Assembly: GCA_039029315.1 (NCBI GenBank)
Contig: JBCCGK010000022.1
Location: 57,056-121,055, forward strand
From: JBCCCJ01 sp039029315
Lineage (GTDB): Bacteria > Bacteroidota > Bacteroidia > J057
DNA length: 64,000 bases
Direction of reading: 5' to 3'
This document shows, piece after piece, positions 1 through 8,268 of the stretch. How positions within the stretch are numbered: the stretch's first letter is position 1; every line of letters starts with the position of its first letter. The position numbers and the translations under genes are program-made. The notes under the pieces were generated by a model. The model ran no database searches, was not told the origin of the DNA, and worked only from the letters and a program-made list of their open reading frames with translations.

Positions 1-215
1 TGGTTGCTCAGGAACTTCTTCCTGTGATCAACGAAGTTGTACAAACGCATACGATGGAGGAGATCGATGGAGATGAGAGCGAATTACACAGAGTGAAGAT
101 GGACCGCCTGGGAGTCAATTACTCCGACCTCATTCCTGTTTTGATTAAGGCCATTCAGGATCAGCAGGAAGTCATCGAATCCCTCGAAAAACGATTGCAA
201 GCTTTGGAAAAGTAG
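1..215 (+). CDS. C-terminal end of an S74-type (intramolecular chaperone) surface protein, 5' truncated by window
   Basis: The reading frame is already open at base 3 and runs to the TAG at 213-215, so the gene begins outside the window. The visible residues start VAQELLPVINEV, match the xAQEL signature seen at the end of peptidase S74 (endosialidase-type chaperone) domains, and continue with YSDLIPVLIKAIQDQQ followed by a coiled-coil tail (EVIESLEKRLQALEK). In this family the domain trimerises the protein and is usually cleaved off; in Bacteroidota it ends long secreted adhesin-like proteins. A GTG at 24 could be mistaken for a start, but the homologous motif extends upstream of it. The next gene begins 38 bases downstream on the same strand and is also secreted. 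The family call is fairly secure; the role of the full protein is not visible. Confidence 0.75.
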   Translation, partial: VAQELLPVINEVVQTHTMEEIDGDESELHRVKMDRLGVNYSDLIPVLIKAIQDQQEVIESLEKRLQALEK

Positions 216-253
216 GAGAATCCTTCTACTTTTTGTCCAAGCTTCTGATCATT

Positions 254-1417
254 ATGAAATCTACTCTTCTACTTCTCCTGCTTGGACTCGCTATTTGTTT
301 GTGTTGTGTTCACGCCCAGGTTCCTCAGGGAATTGCCTATCAAGCTGCTGCCAGGAATGATGGCCAATTGATGCATAATTCCTTCATTCAGGTTCGATTC
401 GGAATAGAACGGCTTGGGAACATTATTTATGAGGAAGAACACAATGTCCAGACCAATGCTTTTGGGTTGTTCAGAGCCACTATCGGGAAAGGAACTCCTA
501 CCATTGGGACGTTTACTTCTATTGATTGGGCAGCAGGGGAGCATTTTTTGCAGGTAGACTTCAATATCGGGAATGGCTACCAAAATATGGGTCGATCTCA
601 ACTGATCAGTGTTCCGTATAGCCTTCTAGCAAAGAAAGCGGAATCTGCGGATTTGACTGTCGATGAACTCTCGGATGTGTCCAGCCCTTCCCCCAATCAG
701 GGAGACATCCTCAAATGGGATGGAACCCAATGGGTTCAGTCCATGGATGCGGTTATGGATGCAGACAGCGATCCGGCCAATGAACTTCAATCCCTCTCTC
801 TTGTAGGAGAAGCCTTGACACTCTCACAAGGGGGAGGGACAGTAAGTCTGCCTACAGGCCAATCCTATCAAGCTGGTCCGGGGATAGCCATTGATGCAGT
901 CAATAATATCATCAGCAATATTGAACCTGACCAGCCAGTGTCTATCACAGGAAGCGGTCCGATTACTGTTACGGGGAGTTATCCCAATTTCGATATTGGT
1001 ACATCTGTGAGTACGATTGGAACCCTGGCTGACATTCAGTCCGTTTCCGGTTTTGGGAATGATCCCAATGATTCGATGAATACCTTCCTGAGTCCTGTCG
1101 TTACGGTGACCCTGGCCAACAATGTGCAGAAGGTGATGGTGATGTCTCACAAATCATTTGGCTCGCAGGATTCTGCTGGTGGGAGTGATTTGAATCTGTG
1201 GATTGGGTTTCGCCCAAGCGGATCTACCGGCCCACCATTTATCTGGGGGCCCGGAACATTTGGACAGCAGGTGCCAAGCAATATGAGAGTCTTGATGGGC
1301 TTATCTGCTGTTCTGACCGGATTGGGGCCAGGATCTTTTGATGTGGGCCTGATTGGGACAGGCAAGAACTGGGACTGGAATGAATGGGGAACGACCACTG
1401 TCATGGTCTTTAACTAA
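254..1417 (+). CDS. Secreted protein of unknown function, Bacteroidota VPQGIxYQA-type N-terminus
   Basis: 387 residues from the ATG at 254; the frame is open from a TTG at 233, but the hydrophobic signal peptide (MKSTLLLLLLGLAICLCC, then HAQ) starts at 254. Directly after the signal peptide comes VPQGIAYQAAARNDGQ, a beginning shared by many secreted Bacteroidota proteins that precede or contain tail-fibre-like domains. Around residues 140-160 is a DILKWDGTQWV segment typical of such surface fibres. The C-terminal third (about 280-387) is Gly/Ser/Trp-rich and beta-like, and ends in VMVFN without a T9SS sorting domain. It follows an S74-type protein and may belong to the same surface module. 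No enzyme motif is seen and the function is unknown. Confidence 0.7.
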   Translation: MKSTLLLLLLGLAICLCCVHAQVPQGIAYQAAARNDGQLMHNSFIQVRFGIERLGNIIYEEEHNVQTNAFGLFRATIGKGTPTIGTFTSIDWAAGEHFLQVDFNIGNGYQNMGRSQLISVPYSLLAKKAESADLTVDELSDVSSPSPNQGDILKWDGTQWVQSMDAVMDADSDPANELQSLSLVGEALTLSQGGGTVSLPTGQSYQAGPGIAIDAVNNIISNIEPDQPVSITGSGPITVTGSYPNFDIGTSVSTIGTLADIQSVSGFGNDPNDSMNTFLSPVVTVTLANNVQKVMVMSHKSFGSQDSAGGSDLNLWIGFRPSGSTGPPFIWGPGTFGQQVPSNMRVLMGLSAVLTGLGPGSFDVGLIGTGKNWDWNEWGTTTVMVFN

Positions 1418-1418
1418 G

Positions 1419-2954
1419 TCAGGGGGCTTCTTTGGTGAATACATACTCCAATGGATCAATCCAGTCCGGGCGGATCTGCAAGCGGAATTGTCGGATCTGC
1501 TGCTGATCATCCAGATCGAAGGTGACAAAACTTCTGTTCCAGATAGGATCACTCCATTTAGCCAGCCATATATCTCTTTGCCAGTGCTCAAGATGGCCGA
1601 CAATGCTTGGATGGGCCAGCAGTCGGATTGTCAATTGATCCTCCTTTGATACGATTTCAGCCTTTCCATAGATGTTGCTTTCATACTGTCCAAGGTAAGC
1701 AGGAGCTGACAAGGTGGGTTGTGCCCATTCTTTGTCCTTCTCCAGTTCGGATGCTTCCTTGCGTGCAGTTTGTTCCTTGCTTCTGAATTGATCAAAGAAG
1801 ATGCGACTCCAGTCTCTTCGAGGGTGCTTGAGCAACTGGTCAAACACATATAAGGGAATGGCAGTGTGAAGGCTGTGATTGTCGCGATTGCTCAGGACGA
1901 CCACGCCCAAATTCTTTTCTGGAATAAATCCTGTATAAGAGTACATGCCATCCATGCCTCCGGTATGACTGATCAAAAGATTTCCATGATAATCCATTTT
2001 TCCCCATCCCAGACCATAGGTTCGAAAATGTGTATGTGGATACAAAGACCGAAAGGTTTGGCTAAGCGGACGGAGGGTATGGGAGGTATGGGTTTCTGCG
2101 ATGATGGAAGGGCGAACAATATTTTGCTTGTTATAGGTTCCGCGATTCAACTGCAGTTGAAGCCAGTGTCCCATGTCAGTCACAGACGAATTGATGGCCG
2201 CAGCTGGTCCTACATTGTCGACATTTCGGTAAGATACGGGAAAAATATCCCCAAGACGATAGCTATGTGGCGTGGCAACATTGTCCAGAGATTCCAGCCG
2301 CCTGACAGAAGTATTGCTTCTGCTCATCTCAAGTGGATCAAAGAAACGTTCTTCGATGAAGGCGTCCCAGCTTTGACCTGTGACAACCTCGATGACCTCT
2401 CCAGCAAGCAGGAACATCAAATTGGAGTAGCCATAGCTTGTCCTGAACTCATCGTGTGCTTCCTGATATCGAATTCGCCGCACAACTTCATCCCGATCAT
2501 AGGTAGACCCATACCAGGTCAAGTCTCCTCCCCATGTTGCATGTCCTACCCGATGACATAGTAAGTCCCTCACTGTTAGCTTTCGGGTAGCAACTGGATC
2601 ATGAAGTTGAAAATGTGGAAGATAGTCAAGCAGCTTGTCATCCCAGTCTATTTTTCCTTCCTGCACCAACAAGCCGATAGCCGTAGCTGTAAATGCCTTA
2701 GTATTGGAAGCAACTGCAAACAAACTATTTGCATCTACCGGGAGGGTATCTCGTAAGTCGAGAATGCCATATCCCTTGGCATACAGAATGGAATCTCGAT
2801 TGACAATCGCAATCGCCAATCCGGGAACCTGCCAGATATCCATGGCAGTGGCGATATAGGCATCGATCTCCTGACTTGTCTGCTCCTCTATTTGAGAGAA
2901 TAGGGGGAACATGCAGAAGGGCAGGAAGAACAACAAGAAAATGGAACGGATCAT
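1419..2954 (-). CDS. Exported serine hydrolase, class C beta-lactamase/penicillin-binding fold
   Basis: 511 residues using the ATG at 2954, which begins a signal peptide (MIRSIFLLFFLPFCMFPLFSQ); the frame is open to 2993. The catalytic set of the beta-lactamase class C/D-Ala-D-Ala peptidase superfamily is complete: SNTK (SxxK, about residue 83), YSN in TSYGYSN (YxN, about 170) and HTGG (about 333), the last followed by the usual GxxxYTGFIPEKNLGVVVLSN run. The last 120 residues form a separate C-terminal domain of the kind often appended to these hydrolases. Expected to act in the periplasm as an esterase, peptidase or peptidoglycan-directed enzyme; substrate cannot be deduced and resistance should not be assumed. 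It is convergent with the preceding gene, the two stop codons being adjacent. Confidence 0.85.
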   Translation of the reverse strand: MIRSIFLLFFLPFCMFPLFSQIEEQTSQEIDAYIATAMDIWQVPGLAIAIVNRDSILYAKGYGILDLRDTLPVDANSLFAVASNTKAFTATAIGLLVQEGKIDWDDKLLDYLPHFQLHDPVATRKLTVRDLLCHRVGHATWGGDLTWYGSTYDRDEVVRRIRYQEAHDEFRTSYGYSNLMFLLAGEVIEVVTGQSWDAFIEERFFDPLEMSRSNTSVRRLESLDNVATPHSYRLGDIFPVSYRNVDNVGPAAAINSSVTDMGHWLQLQLNRGTYNKQNIVRPSIIAETHTSHTLRPLSQTFRSLYPHTHFRTYGLGWGKMDYHGNLLISHTGGMDGMYSYTGFIPEKNLGVVVLSNRDNHSLHTAIPLYVFDQLLKHPRRDWSRIFFDQFRSKEQTARKEASELEKDKEWAQPTLSAPAYLGQYESNIYGKAEIVSKEDQLTIRLLAHPSIVGHLEHWQRDIWLAKWSDPIWNRSFVTFDLDDQQQIRQFRLQIRPDWIDPLEYVFTKEAP

Positions 2955-3211
2955 GAGAATTGGAATCTGATGGGTTGGAGAGGTGAAAATCATTGCTAAC
3001 AGGTGCGAATGACATGCTTATGCAAAAAGAAACAGGGATTAAAGGGATTGATTCCCTTCCTTCCTACTTACTTAGACAAAATTCAATGACAATGGCATTG
3101 AGGCTAAGAAAGATTTGTGATGATCTTTTTTCAATTCTCTTTGAGATAGATGAGGTTTTTTTGGGGAAAAATGGACATAACAACACCGTAGAATGACACG
3201 CAAACAGTCTC

Positions 3212-3688
3212 TTACTTCTGATAGGTTTTTAACAAAATATTCCTTGGATGAATTGGCTGAAAATCTGAATCGGTATAACTCATCTGGACCTGTTTTCCTG
3301 ATTCAGCATCTACAAACACCATCGTCTCTTCTCCATCCTTGTCCAGATAGCGATTTCCCCATTCTGATATGGCCACGATAACCTTAAACAGATCTTTTCC
3401 TTTTTTGGTTAAATGATAGGCATGTCGTGGTCGCTCGCTTTCCCGTTGATAAAGTCGCTTTTCTACCAATCCGTCCTCTACCATTTTTCCCAGTTTGTTG
3501 GCCAATACCGAGCGAGAAATGTCAAGGTTTTGTTGAAAATCTTCAAATCGATGAAATCCATAGAACAATTCTCTCAGGAGGAGGAGAACCCATTTTTCTC
3601 CTAATTCCTGTAATGCCTTGCCCACTGGACAGGATGTGCGATTGATCAACTCGTTTTGTGGCAATTCCATATAGCTAAGATAATCCAA
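3212..3688 (-). CDS. HxlR-family winged-helix transcriptional regulator
   Basis: 158 residues. The N-terminus has the family hallmark CPVGKALQELGEKW (about 20-33) followed by a winged helix with RFEDFQQNLDISRSVLANKLGKM (recognition region about 50-72) and the HAYHLTKKGKDL wing (about 88-100). HxlR/YodB proteins are dimeric repressors or activators, many using the conserved N-terminal cysteine, here Cys20, as a thiol or aldehyde sensor. Cys20 is the only cysteine in the protein. A second ATG seven codons in (3670) is an alternative start. The gene is divergent from a molybdopterin oxidoreductase 64 bases away, with a dyad between them, so that gene is its probable target. The roughly 60 residues after the DNA-binding domain are unusual in length and have no recognised motif. 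Confidence 0.9.
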   Translation of the reverse strand: MDYLSYMELPQNELINRTSCPVGKALQELGEKWVLLLLRELFYGFHRFEDFQQNLDISRSVLANKLGKMVEDGLVEKRLYQRESERPRHAYHLTKKGKDLFKVIVAISEWGNRYLDKDGEETMVFVDAESGKQVQMSYTDSDFQPIHPRNILLKTYQK

Positions 3689-3693
3689 GAAAG

Positions 3694-3716
3694 CTAAGTT
3701 GCAAAACCGAACTTAG
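3694..3716. promoter_or_regulatory. Candidate HxlR operator (inverted repeat)
   Basis: CTAAGTT, nine bases, then AACTTAG: a perfect 7-bp dyad in the 64-bp gap between the divergent hxlR-like and molybdopterin oxidoreductase genes. It lies just upstream of the hxlR-like start and of the -7 element of the oxidoreductase. HxlR/YodB operators are inverted repeats of this size. The assignment is inferred from position and symmetry. Confidence 0.5.
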
Positions 3717-3721
3717 GCTTG

Positions 3722-3729
3722 TACCTTTA
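3722..3729 (+). promoter_or_regulatory. Probable -7 element of the molybdopterin oxidoreductase gene
   Basis: TACCTTTA is one base off the Bacteroidota -7 consensus TAnnTTTG and lies 23 bases before the ATG at 3753, immediately after the candidate HxlR operator. No convincing -33 TTTG is seen; activation or repression by the neighbouring regulator would be compatible. Confidence 0.4.
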
Positions 3730-3752
3730 TCCAAATCAACAAAAATCTCTGT

Positions 3753-6032
3753 ATGTCAGCAACTACCACTCACAAATCTGCTTGTATTCTCTGTTCTCTG
3801 AATTGTGGAATCGAAATCGAAGTGGATCAGCAAGGCCAATTTGTCAAGATTTCTGGTGACAAGGATCATCCTCATTCTCAGGGATACATTTGCCAAAAAG
3901 CGACTCGCCTAAATTATTATCAACATCAAGCGCGCTTGACAAGGCCCTTAAAACGGCAGGAAGATGGGAGCTTTGCAGAGATCAGTTGGGATCAGGCCAT
4001 ACAGGAGATTGCCGACAAATTGGTGGACATTCGGGATCTTCATGGAGGAGAATGTATTGCCTATGCTGGTGGGGGAGGGCAGGGCAATCACTTTCCTGGG
4101 GTCTTTGCCTCAGCATTGCGGGCTGCATGCCGGACTCCTTATCTCTATTCTTCTCTTGCACAGGAGAAAACGGGCAATTTTTGGGTGCATGGCAAACTCT
4201 TTGGCAAGCAAAACATCATTTATGAAGAGCCAGTGGAAGCCGCAGATTATGTGTTGATTATCGGTGCCAATCCAATGCAGTCTCATGGCGTACAACGTGC
4301 CCGAAGAGTGATCAATGATCTTTCTCGAAGCAAGACTAAAACCCTTGTGGTCATTGATCCACGCATAACGGAGACAGCCAAGAAAGCGGATCATCATTTG
4401 CAGATCATTCCGGGCAGAGATGCTTTGCTCATGTCAGCCATGATTGCCATTATTGTTCAGGAGGGATTGCAGGATCAAGCATTTATTGATGAGCGAACAG
4501 TTGGCTTTGAAGCAATCAAACCACATTTTGCCTCCATTCCTATAGATGAATACCTCGCCAAAACTGGCTGTGACAGGGAACTTGTTTATCAAATCACCAG
4601 AGAGATGGCTGCTGCTGAGAGCCTGGTCATTCGATCGGATCTGGGGATAGAAATGAGTTACAATAGTACCCTCAATGCCTATCTCAAACGCTTACTATTT
4701 TTGATCACAGGCAATTTTGGACGAAAAGAGACGAACCATCTGGTTACACATTTTTTCCCGCTATTGGGGAATTCCAGAGATCCGGAGGAGGGAGGCCGAA
4801 CCACTCAGGTGACCAAAACCCGCGAAATTGGGAAGCTCTATCCCCCCAATGTCTTGCCATTGGAGATCGACAATGATCATCCAAAGCGTCTCCGTGCCTT
4901 GATTGTTGAGAGTGCGAATCCGATTTCTTCCTGGGCAGATGCACCCGCGCAACGGAAAGCCTACAAGAAGCTCGATCTGATGGTGGTGATCGACATTGCT
5001 ATGACTGAGACAGCTCGTGAGGCTCATTATATTTTGCCCGCAGCTAGTCAGTTTGAGAAGTTTGAGGCAACTTTCTTCAAGGATAACTTCATGCATCTTC
5101 GTCATCCTGTGCTCAAGCCGATGGAAGGAACCCTCCCGGAGTCTGAGATTCACAGTCGTCTACTTCGAGCGATGGGTGAACTACCTGAAGACTTCAATGA
5201 TCTGGCTGCCCTTGCCAAATCTGACCTCAGTGGCCAGACCAAAGGAGCATTTCCTGCTGCCTTCATGAAGTCTATGTTTGAGAATCCTTCCTGGAAGCGA
5301 TATGGGCCCGTGATTCTAAAAGAATCCCTCGGCAAGGCCTTGCCCAATGGCGCAGAGGATGCCGCTTTTCTCTTCATGTCTGCACAAATGCATGCCCAAA
5401 AATATTCGGAAAATGTTGCAAGGGCTGGTTTTGAAGGGAAAAATGCGATGAAAGCTGCCGAGCAAATGTTTCGAGCCATTCTCACACAAAAATCAGGCGT
5501 AGTAGTCAGCAAGCAGGACATGAAGGATCACTGGAATCTGATTAAATACCCGGACAAAAAAATTCGCCTTTCTATACCAGAGTTGCTCGAATGGTTGGAC
5601 AAACTGCCCGAAACACATGCAGAGATCGAGCGTTACGAGCAGGAATTTCCATTCAATCTGATCGCAGGAGAGCGACGGGCGTATAATGCCAATACCATCA
5701 TTCGAGATCCAGAATGGCGAAAAAATGATCAGGAAGGCTTCCTGAAAATCTCCCCCAAAGATGCCGAGGCATTGGGAATAGAAGATGGGCATTCGGTCAG
5801 ATGCTTCAACCAAAAAGGAGAATTATTGGCTGTGGTTCGTATCACAGATGAGATGCGTGACGGGGTGATCTCCCTGCCCAATGCCTATGGTTTGCAATAT
5901 GGAGGAAGCAAAGACCATCGAGTGATTGGAGCTGCCCTCAATGAGATCACAGATGCAACGCATTGTGATCCGCTGGCGAAGACACCCTATCACAAGAATG
6001 TACGGGTGAATCTGGAACCGGTCCTGTCATAG
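3753..6032 (+). CDS. Molybdopterin-dependent oxidoreductase (formate dehydrogenase/nitrate reductase superfamily), single-subunit form
   Basis: 759 residues. The N-terminal Fe4S4 motif CxxCxxxC-x28-C is complete (Cys11, 14, 18, 47). It is followed by the molybdopterin-binding body (about 60-520), with ADYVLIIGANPMQSHG near residue 165-180, VVIDPRITETAKKADHHL near 200 and PGRDALLMSAM. The dinucleotide-binding C-terminal barrel is at about 640-755 (LIAGERRAYNANTIIRDPEWR, ISPKDAEALGIEDG, LPNAYGLQYGG). There is no Tat signal, so it is probably cytoplasmic. No electron-transfer or membrane-anchor subunit lies beside it. Its substrate cannot be read from the sequence; members are annotated as formate dehydrogenase-like or assimilatory-nitrate-reductase-like. 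It is paired with a thiol-type HxlR regulator, suggesting induction by a reactive or xenobiotic compound, which is inference. Confidence 0.85.
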   Translation: MSATTTHKSACILCSLNCGIEIEVDQQGQFVKISGDKDHPHSQGYICQKATRLNYYQHQARLTRPLKRQEDGSFAEISWDQAIQEIADKLVDIRDLHGGECIAYAGGGGQGNHFPGVFASALRAACRTPYLYSSLAQEKTGNFWVHGKLFGKQNIIYEEPVEAADYVLIIGANPMQSHGVQRARRVINDLSRSKTKTLVVIDPRITETAKKADHHLQIIPGRDALLMSAMIAIIVQEGLQDQAFIDERTVGFEAIKPHFASIPIDEYLAKTGCDRELVYQITREMAAAESLVIRSDLGIEMSYNSTLNAYLKRLLFLITGNFGRKETNHLVTHFFPLLGNSRDPEEGGRTTQVTKTREIGKLYPPNVLPLEIDNDHPKRLRALIVESANPISSWADAPAQRKAYKKLDLMVVIDIAMTETAREAHYILPAASQFEKFEATFFKDNFMHLRHPVLKPMEGTLPESEIHSRLLRAMGELPEDFNDLAALAKSDLSGQTKGAFPAAFMKSMFENPSWKRYGPVILKESLGKALPNGAEDAAFLFMSAQMHAQKYSENVARAGFEGKNAMKAAEQMFRAILTQKSGVVVSKQDMKDHWNLIKYPDKKIRLSIPELLEWLDKLPETHAEIERYEQEFPFNLIAGERRAYNANTIIRDPEWRKNDQEGFLKISPKDAEALGIEDGHSVRCFNQKGELLAVVRITDEMRDGVISLPNAYGLQYGGSKDHRVIGAALNEITDATHCDPLAKTPYHKNVRVNLEPVLS

Positions 6033-6052
6033 GCAGAATGAGGATATGAACC

Positions 6053-7900
6053 TCAAATACCGGACTCTTCATATATATATGTGACAGCAGGGAGGGACAT
6101 ACAGATAGAGGTTCCTTCCGTTACTTCTGATTCGATCCAAATCTCGCCTCCATGGGATTCGATGATTTTTTTACAGATCGGCAATCCCATTCCGATTCCG
6201 GGATATTGATTCTGTGGATGAAGTTGTTGGAACACACCAAAAACACGTTGATGATATTGAGCTTCTATTCCTATTCCATTATCCCTAAATCGAAAGATGG
6301 ACTTTTCCAGATCCTGATACAACAGCTCAATACTGATCCGAAGGGGATGCTCTGAGCGGAACTTGATAGAATTGGAAAACAGTTGCTGAAACAATTGGCG
6401 GAACTGATTGGGCGCGGCTTCGATGCTAGGGAGAGGGCTGACAAAGAGTTTCACCTCTGTGTTTGGACATTCCATTCGCTGCTGCTCGCATACAGAATAT
6501 GCCAATTGTTCCAAATCCACTAACTCCCGAACCACCTCTTGCTCGGCTGTCAAGAGTGCTTTCAAACCTTTCATCCTTTTCCAAAGCAATTCAGCCTCCT
6601 CCTGCATGAGTTGTTGATGTTTCTGATTGCGAATCAGGTGTTGAAGAACCTCATCCAGCATTTCATCTTGTCCTGATTCAGGAGACTTCTGCTGAATGTG
6701 TTGGATGATTTGTTCATCTTGACTTGTTTTGGACAGCAGGTATAAGATTCTGGAGCTGTTGGAGAGGTCATGATGAATCGAATCGATCAGGTTATGCATG
6801 CTCAGATTCGTCTGATTCACTTTGTCCGCCATTTGGTCTAGTTGCCTGTTCCACCTGATCCCATCGAGATATTGACTTCCAATATAGGCCCATCCTTGTT
6901 CTCCTCTATGGCCCACCGAAATGGGGGTTGTGGAATAGGCAACGGGAATCTTGTTTCCAGCCTGTGTCACCATCACCTCTTTTTTGTACAAATGTTTGAG
7001 TTCTTTTTTTCCTGAGTCATGGGCAAAGGGAATGTTTATCTCTGCGGGGAAAATGTCAGAAATCTTGTTGTTTTCCAAGCCCTCTAAAGAAAGACCAGAT
7101 AGAGACAGAGCCTGGGCATTTGCTGCTCCAATTCGGCCATCTGCATTGACCAAAAATACAAATTCTGACATATTGGAGACAATCTCTTCAGAGGCAATTT
7201 CAGGAGTAATTCGGAGGAGAGAATATCGCCAAATCGCAAAAGCAATGAAAAAATTGCTCAACAATAGCAAGGCACTATCCACATTGATGTATTCAAAATC
7301 AGGGAGCTGCTGTAGGAAGGTATTGATCACAACAATCACAAGCACCAGGATATCAGCCATCAGAATAATTGCGATCTGAGAGGACAGAAAGGAGGATTGC
7401 TTGCGGATTCGGAAGTAATATTCACAAACCAGAGAGATCATGATTAGCATGAAAATAAGGCCATAAATGCCAGAAATCATTGGAAGAAGGCTATCTTCAG
7501 GAGGTGAATATCCCCACAGACCGTATTGCTCGACAGGTGTTCCGGAAACTCTGTCTGTCAATAAGTCGGTGCAGGCAAAAAAGATTGCTGGTAGATAAAT
7601 CAGCAATAAGCGAACCGGATGCCTGACCCATTTCACGCGTTTTGTTAACCAAAGGTGGAAGTGCAGGGCAGTCGCAAAAGTAAATGGCCAAACGGATCTG
7701 AATTTGATCCATATCCAGGCTGTTTCATAGGATTCTGCCTGTAGGTATCCGAACTCTGCGAAACTATAGGCAGCAGCAGCCAAACTATACAGGAAGAAGA
7801 TTTGATTGATCGGACGTTTCCGGTCAAGCAACAAAACAAGATAACCCAAAAAGAGATAGGAGAAGAAGGCAAAAAGTGCCAACAAAGCATAAAAATTCAT
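6053..7900 (-). CDS. Membrane-bound sensor histidine kinase with N-terminal 7TM-type region and PAS domain
   Basis: 615 residues from the ATG at 7900 (the frame extends to 7936, but the first 12 residues add nothing recognisable). Roughly residues 1-225 hold seven hydrophobic segments resembling the histidine-kinase N-terminal 7TM sensor region. A PAS domain follows (SNMSEFVFLVNADGRIGAANAQALSL, about 240-350). The phosphoacceptor region is atypical: HHDLSN in IDSIHHDLSNSSRILYLL (about residue 390) instead of the common HELRTP. The ATPase domain is complete (N box LFSNSIKFR, G1 DNGIGI, G2 GIGMGLPICK). No response regulator is adjacent. Likely senses a membrane-soluble or periplasmic cue; the partner is unknown. 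Confidence 0.88.
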   Translation of the reverse strand: MNFYALLALFAFFSYLFLGYLVLLLDRKRPINQIFFLYSLAAAAYSFAEFGYLQAESYETAWIWIKFRSVWPFTFATALHFHLWLTKRVKWVRHPVRLLLIYLPAIFFACTDLLTDRVSGTPVEQYGLWGYSPPEDSLLPMISGIYGLIFMLIMISLVCEYYFRIRKQSSFLSSQIAIILMADILVLVIVVINTFLQQLPDFEYINVDSALLLLSNFFIAFAIWRYSLLRITPEIASEEIVSNMSEFVFLVNADGRIGAANAQALSLSGLSLEGLENNKISDIFPAEINIPFAHDSGKKELKHLYKKEVMVTQAGNKIPVAYSTTPISVGHRGEQGWAYIGSQYLDGIRWNRQLDQMADKVNQTNLSMHNLIDSIHHDLSNSSRILYLLSKTSQDEQIIQHIQQKSPESGQDEMLDEVLQHLIRNQKHQQLMQEEAELLWKRMKGLKALLTAEQEVVRELVDLEQLAYSVCEQQRMECPNTEVKLFVSPLPSIEAAPNQFRQLFQQLFSNSIKFRSEHPLRISIELLYQDLEKSIFRFRDNGIGIEAQYHQRVFGVFQQLHPQNQYPGIGMGLPICKKIIESHGGEIWIESEVTEGTSICMSLPAVTYIYEESGI

Positions 7901-8268
7901 GTCAACTCTTGAGATGAGTAGAATGGCAACAAACAATCAATACTTAGTGTGTCAGACTTATCCCCGAATAGAAATTGTCTTGATTTTGAATGTTTCTCTG
8001 GGAAAAATAGAAATCAAGACAGTTTCTTAATTGACTTTAACTTAAATATCATGAAAATAACGATAGAATGGAAGGGGAACGTACCTAATCTTGAAAAAAA
8101 TAATCCTTTTGACAACTTGTGTATTCACCCGTTTGGATGATGATTATTTGTAATCGCTTGAATATGAGGTGTTAAGTGTGGATGTTTTTGTAGGTCGAAA
8201 TAATTTTATTTTTGTGATTTTTGGATGATTGATCATCATTTCCATGAAATATCAAGCTGGAGGATGGA
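7901..8268. other. Gene-free stretch between two minus-strand genes
   Basis: 368 AT-rich bases between the start of the histidine kinase and the stop of the upstream permease. It should hold the kinase promoter and the permease 3' end. The short open frame at 7949-8140 has no family features. I see only a weak GATGAT/ATCATC dyad near 8223 and no terminator or RNA. Confidence 0.5.

Noticed and set aside
1866..2561. 231-codon plus-strand frame opposite the serine hydrolase
   Set aside because: Shadow of the hydrolase, which has complete catalytic motifs; no own motifs.
1419..2954. Calling the serine hydrolase a resistance beta-lactamase
   Set aside because: The SxxK/YxN/HxGG set is shared by esterases and peptidases, and the C-terminal extra domain points to a non-resistance role.
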